Part shown: one piece after another, positions 33,110 to 42,998 of the stretch
Layout of the letters: the number at the start of each line of letters is the position of its first letter
How positions within the stretch are numbered: position 1 is the first letter of the stretch
Origin: Cafeteria roenbergensis
Lineage: Eukaryota > Sar > Bigyra > Bicosoecida > Cafeteriaceae
Length of the DNA: 64,000 bases
Reading direction: 5' to 3'
Assembly (NCBI GenBank): GCA_008330645.1
Contig: VLTN01000002.1
Location: forward strand, 248,001 to 312,000
Notes under the pieces: model-generated
Told to the model about the DNA's origin: nothing
What the model saw: the letters and a program-made list of their open reading frames with translations, nothing else
Databases searched by the model: none
Program-made: the position numbers and the translations under genes

Positions 33110-36100
33110 ATGGCCGCGCCACGCAGCGCCAAGCGTGACAGAGAGGACCAGGCCGCGCCTCCCACCCCGCCCAGCGCCATACGAGCGTGCCCCGAACCGG
33201 GAGCCGGCGACCTCGACGCTGGAACGCCCCTCGGGCCGCCGAGCGCGCCGCAGGAGCCTCTGACGAGCGTCGGCGTGTCCGCCGCCGTCGCCCAGGCGTA
33301 CAGCGCGCTGGGCATCGGCGGGCTCCGGCCGTGGCAAGCAGACTGCCTGGCGGTCGACGCCGGGCGCCCGCTTGCGGGCGGGAGCCTCGTGCTGACAGCG
33401 CCGACCTCTGGGGGCAAGACGCTGGTTGCCGAGCTGCTGATGCTCGCAGCGCTGCGGCGCGGGCACAAGTGCCTCTTCATCGTGCCGTTCCGGGCGCTGG
33501 CAGACGAGGTGAGAGGCACAGGTAGCTCCCGCATCGGCCGCCGGCCGCCCCAGCGTCGAGCGACCGCCGCCCCAGACGCAGGCCGCCGCGACCCGGCGGG
33601 TCACTTCTCGAGCCCGGCCCCTGCGGAGAACTCGCCTGCGGGTCCGCGCCCTCGCGCCGAGCTCGCCGCGCCTGCTCCTGGCCCTGGCCCTGCTTGCGCG
33701 CGCATGCGCTCGCTCGCTCACCTGCCTCCCTCCGAGCTCCGGCGTGCGCCCCCCCGCCTTCTGCTGCTGCTGCTGCTGCTCCGAGACCGCAGAAGGCGCA
33801 GCACTTGAAGCGCGCATGGGCCTCCCTCCCCATCAGGGTCAAGGCGCTGATCGGGGGCAAGGCCTCCCGCATGCGGCTCGGGGACGTGGACGTGGCCGTC
33901 TGCACCATCGAGTCGGCGTGCGCGATGCTCAACCGCTGCCTGCTCCTGAGGCCTGGCCAGCGGGACGACGCCCTCACAGCGCTTCGGTGCGTCGTGATCG
34001 ACGAGGCCCACGTGATTGACAGCCCGCGTGGCGCGGTTCTGGAGTGCCTCGTGGCCAAACTGCGCGTGTTTGACAGGACGCTGCGGCCCACGGTTGAGGC
34101 CGAGCCCGCGCCCGCCGGCGCGGGCCGCGCCCTCGGCACCCCCGCAGCACGCAGCCTGCAGGTGGTTGCGATGAGCGCCACCCTGCCGGGCGTGGAGGTG
34201 GTGGCCCGATGGCTGGGGGCGAGCCTGTTCCGGGGCGACCTGACGGCCAGGCCCCGCCCGATCCGAGAGATCATGCTTCGGCGAGGGCGAGCCTACACGC
34301 CGCGGCTGCAGCCAACGAGCGTCCCGTGGCGCCTCCCCGCCCCCCGCGCCGAGGCAGACGCCCATCCGCCTCGGACGCCCACCCAGGCCGTGCGCCGCTT
34401 CTCGCAGCCAGTGCCCGCCTCGCCCCTCTCGGGTGCCTCCACGCTGGCCGCCTCGTCTGGGCGCCGCACGACTCCACGGCCGCCCTCGGCCTCCCCGCGG
34501 CAGCCTGCCGACCCCGACGCGTGGAGGGAGCTTGTGCTCTTCGCCGCAGCCCGTCGCATCCCCACCCTCGTCTTCTGCCCGACCAAGAAGCAGTGTGAAG
34601 TGTGCTGCTCCCAGCTGGCTCTGGCGGCCCGCTCCCTGCCCGTGAGCCCCGCGGAGCGCGCCAGCAGAGAGCAGGTCCAGCGCGAGCTGCTCTCCTGCCT
34701 GGTTCCCTCGCCGCCCGGCCTGCTGGGCGCCGCCGCCGCCGGGACCGCCTTCCACCACGGCGACCTCAGCAACGACAGCAGGTGCGCGGTCGAGGAGGGC
34801 TTCCGGGCTGGAGCGCTCGTCGTCGTGTTCGCCACCTCCACGCTCTCCAACGGGGTGAACCTCCCCGCCGACTGGGTCGTGTTTCGGACCCCGAACATCG
34901 CTGTCAGGCGCATCGGCCCGGCAGAGTACACACAAATGTCTGGCAGAGCCGGCAGAGGGCTGCCGCCCTCCGCGGCCAAGCTTGCGTCCGCGGCGAGCCG
35001 CCCGCCTGGCCAGGCCCTCAGCGTGGTCATCCTCGACTCTTGCTCCTCCTGCGGCGTGGGGCGCGGGTTCTCCGACGACGCGCTGTCCCGGCTCGTGGCC
35101 ATGGCGAGGCACCAGGACCCCGCGAAGCCGCTCCCCGACGTCCTGTGCGCGCTTCGCGAGCAGTCCGGCGACGCGGAGGGAAGCGACACCACCGCCGACC
35201 GCGTGCTTCAGGTGGCCGGCCTCTTCACCCACAGGCTGCCCCCTCTCCGCTCGGGCCTGGACCGGGCCGACGGCGACATCCCAGGCTCGCCGCTAGGGAT
35301 TCGTCGCCTCGTCCTGGAGGCCGTGGCTGCCGGCCTGGCCTGCGGGCCCGTGGGGCTGCTTCGTGTGATGCGTGAGACGCTCTTCTGGGCCCAGTGCGAG
35401 GCGGACGCGGCCAAGGCAGGCGCCGGGGCGGGCAGCGCAACCGCAAGCGCGGCCGCTCCGGCTGCCGCTGCCGCTGCCTCCTCTGCTGCTCGGGGCGCGG
35501 AGCCTTCGGGCAGAGGCTCCACCGCATGGGTGGCTGGCCAGAAGGTGGCCGGCGCGCTCCGGTGGCTCGTCGGTGCCCGCATGCTGGAGACGTGCGACCC
35601 CCGCCTGGCGGCCGCGCACGCTGTGGCGCCCGAGCCGGCCCCCTCTGCCGTCGAGGGACGGGCGGGGGGGGCAGGGGCGGTTGCGCTCGCTCTGCGCGCG
35701 ACGCGGCTGGGCACTGCTGCGGTGGCGTCTTCGATGCCGCCCGAGGAAGCGGTGAGAGTTGCCTCAGACCTGGAGCGCGTGCGCCACTCCGGCCTCAGCA
35801 TGCGCTGCGGCGGGCTGCACGCAATCTTCTTCCTCACACCGATCTTTCGGACACAGGCGCCGGTGGCAGGGCGGTTCGCGGCGTGGGCGGACGAAACCGA
35901 GCGCGCGGCACTGGAGGGGGGGCCGGACTGCGAGGCAGCGCGCGTGCTCGATGTGGCGGCGCGGGTGGGCGTCACGCCCGCGAGCGTGCGACGGAGCTGC
36001 AGGCCGGGCTCTCGTCGGCGAGCGGCCGCCACCCCGGCTGCGAGGAGGGGAAACTCAAGCGCGGGCGCGCAGCTGGCAACCGACGCGGACGAGGCGGCCG

Positions 36101-36657
36101 CGGCTGAGGATGCCGCAGACGAGGCGTTGCTCCACCGGCGCTTCTGGTCGGCGCTGCTTCTGCACGGCTTGGCGACGTCGGCAGACCCCGGGCGGGTCTG
36201 CGCGGCGTTCGGCGTCCAGCCGGGCTCTCTGGGCCGCCTGCAAGAGGACAGCGCCACGTTCTGCGCCATGGTGCTCAGCATGTGCACCCAGCTCGGCTGG
36301 AAGGACCTGCGGCTGGCCCTCGGCGCGTATGCGGACCGGATCGTCGGAGCCGGCCGGGACGAGGCGCTGCTGGCTCTGATGCGCGTCGACGGGGTGAACA
36401 ACGCGCGCGCCAAGGCCCTGGCGGACGCCGGCATGACGAGCGAGCACGACCTGGCAAGCGCCCATGTGGCTGACGTGGAGGAGGCGCTCGCCAATGGCGC
36501 GGAGTTCGTGCGCGACAGCGGAGAGGCCATCGACGCGCACCGGGAGAGGCGGCTCAACGCCAGCAGGCTGGTCCAGGCGGCCCGCAGGCACGTCGCGGCG
36601 CAGATTGCTGCCGAGCGCGCGCTTCGGGGCCCAGAGCCGTCCGGGCCTGGCGAGTGA
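33110..36657 (+). CDS. HELQ-like superfamily 2 DNA helicase, 2 exons
   Basis: Exons are 33110-33508 and 33793-36657, giving 1087 residues, close to the length of human HELQ (about 1100). Residues 97-104 are the Walker A motif APTSGGKT followed by LVAELLML, a HELQ/POLQ hallmark. DEAH is at 203-206, MSATLPG and the FHHGDLSND ... ATSTLSNGVNLPA ... YTQMSGRAGRG blocks follow in order, and the C-terminus has a helix-hairpin-helix (RVDGVNNARAKALADAGM). There is no polymerase domain, so this is the HELQ type rather than full POLQ. The family unwinds 3' to 5' on forked DNA and acts in crosslink and strand-break repair. Motif II is DEAH instead of the family's usual DELH. The intron (284 nt) ends with a CTG run. 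The start at 33110 (MAAPRSAKRDRED) is chosen as the nearest ATG with a basic, nuclear-like N-terminus; in-frame ATGs lie up to 32603. Confidence 0.85.
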
Positions 36658-37250
36658 CTTGGCGCCTGGCTTGGACAGACCGCGGCGCGCGGCTGTCGTC
36701 GCTTGGCCAGGAGCGACACGGGAGGGCGGGGCTCATCCGGGTCCATGGGCGGCAAGGGCGGCGCATGTGCGGGAGCGTTCCCAGCCGGGCGAGGGGCGGG
36801 GCTGGGGAGCGCATCGCTTGGGGCTCTCAGGGCGGGTTGTGCGCGAGAGAGCGTGCGCGAGCGCAGCAGAGCGACAAGACTGGCGAGAGCTTGCGACGCG
36901 TGCGGCTCGAGCTTTCGCGTGCGCGACGCAGCTGCGGCGTCGCGCCTGCGCGAGAAGGATGGGGGGGGGAGAGAGGTCACTCCCTGCGAGCGAACGCAAG
37001 CCCGGCAGCCGCCTCGCAGTCTTTCCGGGAATCGGCGGTCAGCGCAGAGACGCGTCTTGGGGTGTGTCGGTTTGGCGAAAGTGGGCGTCAGACGCTGGCA
37101 CCGCACAGCTCCCAGTGACGCTGTCACACCTGTGCTGTTCCACGCGGCCGGCGTTTGGCGGACAAGAGCGCAACCCCGTGCACCTGCGGCACACCCCACG
37201 CGCTTAACCGCTCACCCGCGTTCGCGGCCAGACCTGGCGCTCCGCGCGCG
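36658..37250. other. intergenic, no gene seen
   Basis: 593 bases between two plus-strand genes. An open frame runs through the last 96 bases upstream of the next gene, but its only earlier start is TTG. No element is recognisable. Confidence 0.4.
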
Positions 37251-40184
37251 ATGCCCAAGATCGAAGCAGCCGCCTCGCGGGCGGGCGGCACCGCGCCTGG
37301 CACAGCCTTCCTGGACGTGTGGAAGTGCAGGGCAGACCGGCAGCGAATCGTTGCGTTCCTGGGCCCCAGCGCTGCCGTGATGGCGCGCGTGAACCAGCAA
37401 ACGCGCGAGGACCTGAGCGCGAGCAATTTCTGGCAGGACACCTTTTTCGACACCTTCTTCGCCCCCGCCGAGGCCGCCGCGGTTCGCATGGCGATTGATG
37501 GTCGTGACCGTGTCGCGGGTGGGGACGGCGTGGGCGCGGCCCCGGCAGTGGGTGCAGCTGCGGCGTCCGCGGCGGGAGCGGGCGCGGCAACGCGCACCGA
37601 ATCGGCAGCGGGAGCGGCAACTGCACCCCCGGGCAAGCGACGCGAGCGAGTGGCGGCCCTTCGTGGAAGCCTTACATCCCGTGCGGCGATGGCGTGGGAT
37701 GGCTTGATGCCTCCGCAAATTCGAGTGGCGCTGTGGGCGTGGGAGTCGGCCGACGAGGCCGAGGCCCCGCGCGGGGCCGAGGCGCGGGCTGGGGCGGCCC
37801 GGGCCGGGGACGAAGCGCCAAACGCAAGAGCGGGGGTGGCGTTTCAGTCGGCTGCCCTTGAGTGGGCGTGTGGACTTTTTGGCAACGCGCTCAGCAAGAC
37901 TCCGGTCGCGCTGGACCGCGTCGTAGAGGCCGCGCGGGCGTTGGCGCCTGCCCTCCCAGCCCTTCAGGAGCTCCCCGCCTGGCGGTTTGGGATGTGGGAC
38001 GACGACATTGCTGCACTGGCTGAGCTGGTCCGCGAGCTGGCGGCCTGCCCGGATGCCGAGCTCGCTCGCGCGCTCGTGGTCGAGAGAGCGGCCGACGTCA
38101 GACGAGCACAAGCGCTGGCGGTCAGAGCGCTGGCGTGCATCTGGGCCCGGGCGCCTCGGCCCACATGCGCGTCTGTCATCCCTGTGGCATGGCTCCATGC
38201 GCTGGCTCCGGTGTGGCCCGCCCTGCAGGCGGCACACGACCGGCAGATCAGAGCCTGGCTGCCGCACCTGCCTGCGCCCGCGATGCTGGAAGCGTCCCTC
38301 GCCAAGCGGGTCGCTGGCAATGACGACGCGCTGGTCGCGGCGAGGGAGTGGATTGCCGCCGCCCCGTGCTGGACTCTAGCAGAGGCCAGAAGCGGATTGC
38401 ACCTCGCCAGGCGAGAGGCGACCATGGCAATGCTTGCCAGCGCTGACCTCGACGGGGACCTCAGTGACTTGAAGAGCGATGCCCTCACTCCAGGTCCGGC
38501 GCATGAGCGGGACGCTGCCATTCTTGCATGCTTGCAGTCGCTCAGCGCCCAGCGCGTCCCTCGGCGCGCCCAGCGTGACCGCCCTGCCAGGGTCGCCAGT
38601 GCGGACCAAGTCCCCATCAGGGCGGCAGCGACTGCGCCGGCAGCCGCGACCGCTCCTGCGGCTTCCGCAACCCTCGCGGCAGCGGCCGAGGACACTGCGG
38701 AGCCCCTGCAGCTGCGCAAGGCGTACCAAGCAATGGGGGCCGTCATGACGTCGGCCGCTCGCAAGCGCCGGGCAACCATTGCACTTGCCGCAGACCTGAG
38801 CACGTCGGTGTGGGGCGGACTCACAATGTCTCTGGCGATTCTGTCGTGGCTGGCAGTGGCTGTCGGAGCAGTGTGCCTGCTCGCTGCTGCAGTGTCCACC
38901 TCGGGAAAGTGGGACGCACTCTGCACGCTCCGCGTCGCCGAGGCCTTTCCAGCGGGATCGGACCCTGCTGCCGCGGCCGCCTGGCTGTGCCCGCTGCGCT
39001 TGGACACGGAGAGCACGGAGCAGGCGCTCGGCTTCAGCTGCGACCTCCTGCTGCCCACCATGCCGCCGACTCTGGCAGGCAACGCGTCCAACACCACGCT
39101 GGACCCCTCGGCGCTGGCGATTCCCGTGTGTGGCAACAACACCGGCTTCGAGTCGCGGGCCGAGGCCCGATCCTCGTTCGAGAACGATTTCGGCTGGATG
39201 CTGACCTTAGCGTACTATTTGGCGCTGGTGCACGGCCTGGCGTGCACGGCGCTCGCCTGGGCCGCTCTGTCGGCCTGGATGCAAGGCGTGCCGAGCCGCC
39301 GCCCGCTACAGCTGCTGCTGCTGCTGCAGGACATGCTGCTGCCGCCCGCCGTCCCGCTGCCCGCCAGTGTGCAGCTTGTGGTTGGTCGGCCCAGCCCGCT
39401 GCGCCTCTGGACTTCATGGGTGGCCCTCTCGTTGACCGTTGCGGCGACCTTGGCGCAGCTGCAGTACAACGACGTCGACGGCGTCTGCTTCGTCGTCGCG
39501 GGTGTCATGGCGGTGTTGAGCGCGCTGCTGGCAATCGGGACGCTGCCTGCAGAGGCGGTGCCGAGCCCCCGGGGTTCCGGCTCCAAGCGACCGGTGACGA
39601 TCCCCGAGGCGGCCGCGTCCATTTGCTGGGTGGTGCTGGTGGTGCAGGCGGTGGGCATGGCGTGCTGGGCGGGGCAGCTGCTGGAGTGCTGGGGCTCCGT
39701 GTGGCTGGGGGTGGCGCCGAGCCTTCGGGACCCGACGCTTGTCAGCGAGCTGCAGTGCGGGTCGGGCTGGACGACTGCGCTGGCGGTGTGCATCCTCCTG
39801 TGGGGCGTGCTGCCTGTGCCGCTGGCCTGTGCGGGAGCTGCTGTCCGGTGGCCTGGAATGCGCAACCTCGTCTGCGACGCGCGTGGGCACGTCGCTGTCA
39901 GGCTCCTGGGCTCAAGCATGATTGGTGCGTCGCTGCTTGTGTTCTCCATGGCTCTACCGGAGTACAACTCGGACACGTTCGTGGCGGGGCTGTTCCTGAC
40001 TCTGTTCTTCGCAATTCTCGGGCTGGGTGCGAGGTTGCTGCACCTGCTCTTCGAGCGGTCCCAGACCCCCTTCGACGGAGAGCGCCTGCTCCGCCACTTT
40101 CAGGTGCCCACCGGCCTCCGCGGGTCGGTCACGACGGACGTGGCCAAGGACGCTTTGGCCGTCGTTCAGGCGCGCTTGCGCTGA
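37251..40184 (+). CDS. multi-pass membrane protein with F-box-like N-terminus
   Basis: 977 residues, single exon, read from the first ATG. Residues about 18-65 (FLDVW ... IVAFLGPSAAVMARVNQQTRE ... WQDTFF, trimmed) have the spacing of an F-box: a hydrophobic opening, a mid helix with V-N, then a Trp before the last helix. This is weak evidence. Residues 120-150 are Gly/Ala-rich, and 190-480 are soluble and helical. From about 516 come some eight membrane spans (near 516-548, 647-680, 720-740, 742-766, 789-820, 839-868, 881-903, 911-940). The 549-645 stretch between the first two holds six cysteines and several N-x-T/S sites, so it probably faces the outside or lumen. The combination of an F-box with many spans is not one I can name. 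Function unknown. Confidence 0.75.
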   Translation: MPKIEAAASRAGGTAPGTAFLDVWKCRADRQRIVAFLGPSAAVMARVNQQTREDLSASNFWQDTFFDTFFAPAEAAAVRMAIDGRDRVAGGDGVGAAPAVGAAAASAAGAGAATRTESAAGAATAPPGKRRERVAALRGSLTSRAAMAWDGLMPPQIRVALWAWESADEAEAPRGAEARAGAARAGDEAPNARAGVAFQSAALEWACGLFGNALSKTPVALDRVVEAARALAPALPALQELPAWRFGMWDDDIAALAELVRELAACPDAELARALVVERAADVRRAQALAVRALACIWARAPRPTCASVIPVAWLHALAPVWPALQAAHDRQIRAWLPHLPAPAMLEASLAKRVAGNDDALVAAREWIAAAPCWTLAEARSGLHLARREATMAMLASADLDGDLSDLKSDALTPGPAHERDAAILACLQSLSAQRVPRRAQRDRPARVASADQVPIRAAATAPAAATAPAASATLAAAAEDTAEPLQLRKAYQAMGAVMTSAARKRRATIALAADLSTSVWGGLTMSLAILSWLAVAVGAVCLLAAAVSTSGKWDALCTLRVAEAFPAGSDPAAAAAWLCPLRLDTESTEQALGFSCDLLLPTMPPTLAGNASNTTLDPSALAIPVCGNNTGFESRAEARSSFENDFGWMLTLAYYLALVHGLACTALAWAALSAWMQGVPSRRPLQLLLLLQDMLLPPAVPLPASVQLVVGRPSPLRLWTSWVALSLTVAATLAQLQYNDVDGVCFVVAGVMAVLSALLAIGTLPAEAVPSPRGSGSKRPVTIPEAAASICWVVLVVQAVGMACWAGQLLECWGSVWLGVAPSLRDPTLVSELQCGSGWTTALAVCILLWGVLPVPLACAGAAVRWPGMRNLVCDARGHVAVRLLGSSMIGASLLVFSMALPEYNSDTFVAGLFLTLFFAILGLGARLLHLLFERSQTPFDGERLLRHFQVPTGLRGSVTTDVAKDALAVVQARLR

Positions 40185-40470
40185 CGCTGCGACTCCCGGT
40201 GCCGACCGCGTGATTCGGTGCCTCACCACCAACTGAAGAGCCTTTGCTGCTGATGCGTCATGCCTGCAATGCCGGCGCTGCGCGGCTGTCCGCCAGCGGT
40301 GGTGAGCGAGGCCGGCGCGCACCGGCGCAGTCGGGGCCACCAAGCGCGACGAAGGGACCACGCATCCATATCGAACATTGCAGCAAAGCACGCAGACACA
40401 CACACGCACCATTCCGGGTTGGCGAGCACGGCCGTGGGGCAGCGGAAGGTCGCCGCTGCGCCGCTGGCCT

Positions 40471-42632
40471 TCAAAGCGACTTGCGGGCCTTGGCTGCAGC
40501 CAGGGCGAGGCGCCCCTCCGCGACCGCCTCGGCGTATGCCGCGCACAGCTTGTCCGACTGCTTGTCGCTCAGGCCGATGCGGGACAGATCCGCAGGGGTG
40601 GCAAAGGGGCCTCCCTCCTCTCGGGCGGCGACGATGTTGGCGGCGCGCTTCTTTCCAATGTTGGGAAGCCTGCAAATATGAAGCAAGCAGGAGGGAGCGA
40701 CGGGACCGCGGGGCGGCACGTGGCGCAGCGCGGCAGCAAGGGGCGGGCGAGGCGGGCAGGGCGTCACGCCGGGCGGGGCGTCACGCCGGGCGGGGCTGGC
40801 GCAAATGGCGGGCGTGCACGCAGGCAGGCAGGCAGGCAGGCAGGCATGCAGGCAGCGGCGGCTTGCCCTCGCGAGCGCTCTCACTCGAGGAGGCCGTCCA
40901 CGGAGGCGGTGTTGAGCATGGCGACGAGGGAGTCCGTGACGACGTCGCCCGTGGAGGGCACTGCGGCCGCCAGCGAGAGCTTGCGGCCGGCAGCGGGGGC
41001 CTCAGCATCCTTCTCCTCGCGCTCTGCCTGCTCCTCGCTGTCGCCGCAGTGGGCGAGCTCAGAGCCGCTCTTGCCCTCCTCGCCGTCCGCGCCCGCGTCG
41101 GGGTCCTCGGCAGCGTCCTCGCAAGCGTCGGCAGGAGGGGCGGGCGCGGGCTCCGCCTCTGGCGCGGCTTCTGCAGCGGGAGAGGCGGAGGCCGGGGCGG
41201 AGGCCTCGGCGGCGTCGTCGGGGCGCTGAGGCGAGGCGGAGGCCGGGGAGGAGGCGCCGTCCGCGGCGGGAGATGCCGGGGCGCTGCTGGGCTCGAGAGA
41301 CGGGCTGCCGGCAGGCTCGGCTGCGGGGGCGTCCGCGGCCTGCTCGGCGGTGGCCGCCGCTGCAACCGCCGGGGGGGCGAGAGCGGGAACAGCCGCCGCC
41401 ATCTGCGCCTGCGGCCGGGCGGCGCGGGCGCCGGGCCGGGCGCGGAGGCCTGGGGCGGGCGCCTTGGCTGCCTTCTTGGCAGCCATGGCGGCGCGCGGGC
41501 GCACGGGGGCGCGGACGTTGGGCCGGCCTGGTGCCTGCCGTGCCCCGACGGCGGGCCCGGGCCGGGAGCCGGACGCGGCGGGGACGGGGCGCTTCGAGGC
41601 AGCCACGGCAGCCGCTGCGGGCCGTCCTGTCGAAGGCCGGCTCATGGCGGGCCGCTGGGCCGTTGTCGGCCTTGCCGGGCCAGTGGCCGCGGCAGCGGGG
41701 CGGGCGGCGGAGGTGGGCCGCTTGGTGGCGACTGGACGAGAGGCCGCCGGGCGCGCTGAGGAGGGACGGGCCGCGGCTGGCTTCGCAGAAGCAGGCCGCG
41801 CCGTGGACGGGCGAGCGGAGCTGGAGTGGGGCTTGCCGCCGACGCCGCCCGCGGCTGGCGCGCGAGCGGTCGCGGGGCGCGCGGCCGGCCGGGCGTTTCC
41901 CCCCGCCACGCGGCTAGGAACACGTGGGCCGATGTTGGCCAAGTGGGCCGGGACGGCGCGGGCGGGAGCGGCGGCGGGGGCGGGGGCGGCGTCCTTGGCC
42001 GCAGCGGCCTTAACGGCGGCCGCGGCGGCAGTCTGAAGCTTCAGGGCGTCCCGCACGGCGTTGATGCGGCCGCGCAGCTTGGGGAGGTGGCTGGCGGGAA
42101 GAAGCTTGATGGCCTGGCGATAGAGCAGCAGCGCCTCTTGAAGCTTGCCTGCGGGGCGGCGACAAAGCAAGCGGCACACGTAGCGCGCGGAACGACGGCT
42201 TCAGCAACCGGTGGCGCCGGGACGCAGGCCCGGGGGGAACGGGCAGCCCGCGACCAGTGCCAGCGCAGGACGCGCATCGTGTGCGGTGTCTGGCAAGCAC
42301 TTGATGTGGAGCCTGCCCGGCCCGCGTGGCCGGGGGAACAGCCTCGGCGGCTCACCGGTGGTCTCTGCAGCCTTGGCATCGAGCACGAGCTCCTTGGCCT
42401 TGAGGATGTCCTTGGGCTGCCCAGGCCCCGAGCTGGATCCGAGGGCTGCGCTTCCGCTGTCGGACACGCCGCTGGCGCCCAGCGGCTTGGAGGAGGCCAG
42501 GCCGGCCTTGCCGCTCGACGCGGCCGAGGGCTTGAGCGGGCGGGGCTGGTTCGTCGCCACCTTTCCGAGGGTGGCGCGGCGGTTCGTGGCCGCCGATGTG
42601 GGGCGCATGTATCCGGGAACAGTATCCGCCAT
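40471..42632 (-). CDS. TPR-like / Ala-Pro-rich / C-terminal helix-hairpin-helix protein (Kid-tail-like), 3 exons
   Basis: Exons on the minus strand are 42632-42356, 42148-40885 and 40669-40471, giving 579 residues; donors are gtgagc and gtgaga, acceptors end gcag. The first junction joins KAKELVLDAKAAETTG to KLQEALLLYRQAIKLLPA, making a TPR- or MIT-like helical hairpin (residues about 77-130). A long basic Ala/Pro/Arg-rich region (130-400) and an acidic Ala/Glu-rich region follow. The second junction joins VAMLNTASVDGLLE to LPNIGKKRAANIVAAREEGG and PFATPADLSRI. This gives the 'LLNTAS...L..L.NIG.K+A..I...R...GPF....DL' layout of the DNA-binding tail of chromokinesin Kid/KIF22, but there is no motor domain. 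The basic centre could bind DNA or microtubules. A role at chromosomes or the spindle is inference from the tail alone. Confidence 0.78.
40821..40854. repeat. (CAGG)n tetranucleotide repeat in an intron
   Basis: Seven perfect CAGG units, interrupted once by CATG, inside the second intron of the TPR/HhH gene. It gives many CAG trinucleotides on the plus strand, but the gene is read from the other strand, so these do not compete as acceptors. Confidence 0.85.
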
Positions 42633-42998
42633 CGATCTAGCTGCCGAAGCTGGGAGCGGGTGGCCGGGCGGGGCGAGGCCGGCGCGCAGACGGGCAGGCT
42701 GCCAACTGCCACTCCGGGTGCAGAGCCGCAACGGGCGCCAACGGCGCTTGCCAAGCGGAGGCGTCACTCGCGGCCTCCCGAAGCTAGCTCGCGGCAGCCT
42801 GGGGTGCCAAATCACTCCGCGCCCGCCAGTTTCGTGCGTGGGCGAGCGGGAGCGGGATAGACGCAGCCTAGGCATCGGCGGCCGCGCTGTTCGGCGCCCC
42901 AGGCATACTTTCGAGCCGGTTCGTCGCGGTCGAGAGATGGGCACCATCGTCGTCGCACCGCACTCAGAGAATCTCGCACTCGCACATGGCATGCCTGC
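42633..42998. promoter_or_regulatory. intergenic between two minus-strand genes
   Basis: 366 bases holding the 3' end of the PH-RCC1 transcript and the promoter of the TPR/HhH gene. No motif is clear. Confidence 0.4.

Noticed and set aside
37155-37250. 32-codon upstream extension of the F-box-like membrane protein
   Set aside because: Its only start is TTG; the first ATG at 37251 is taken instead.
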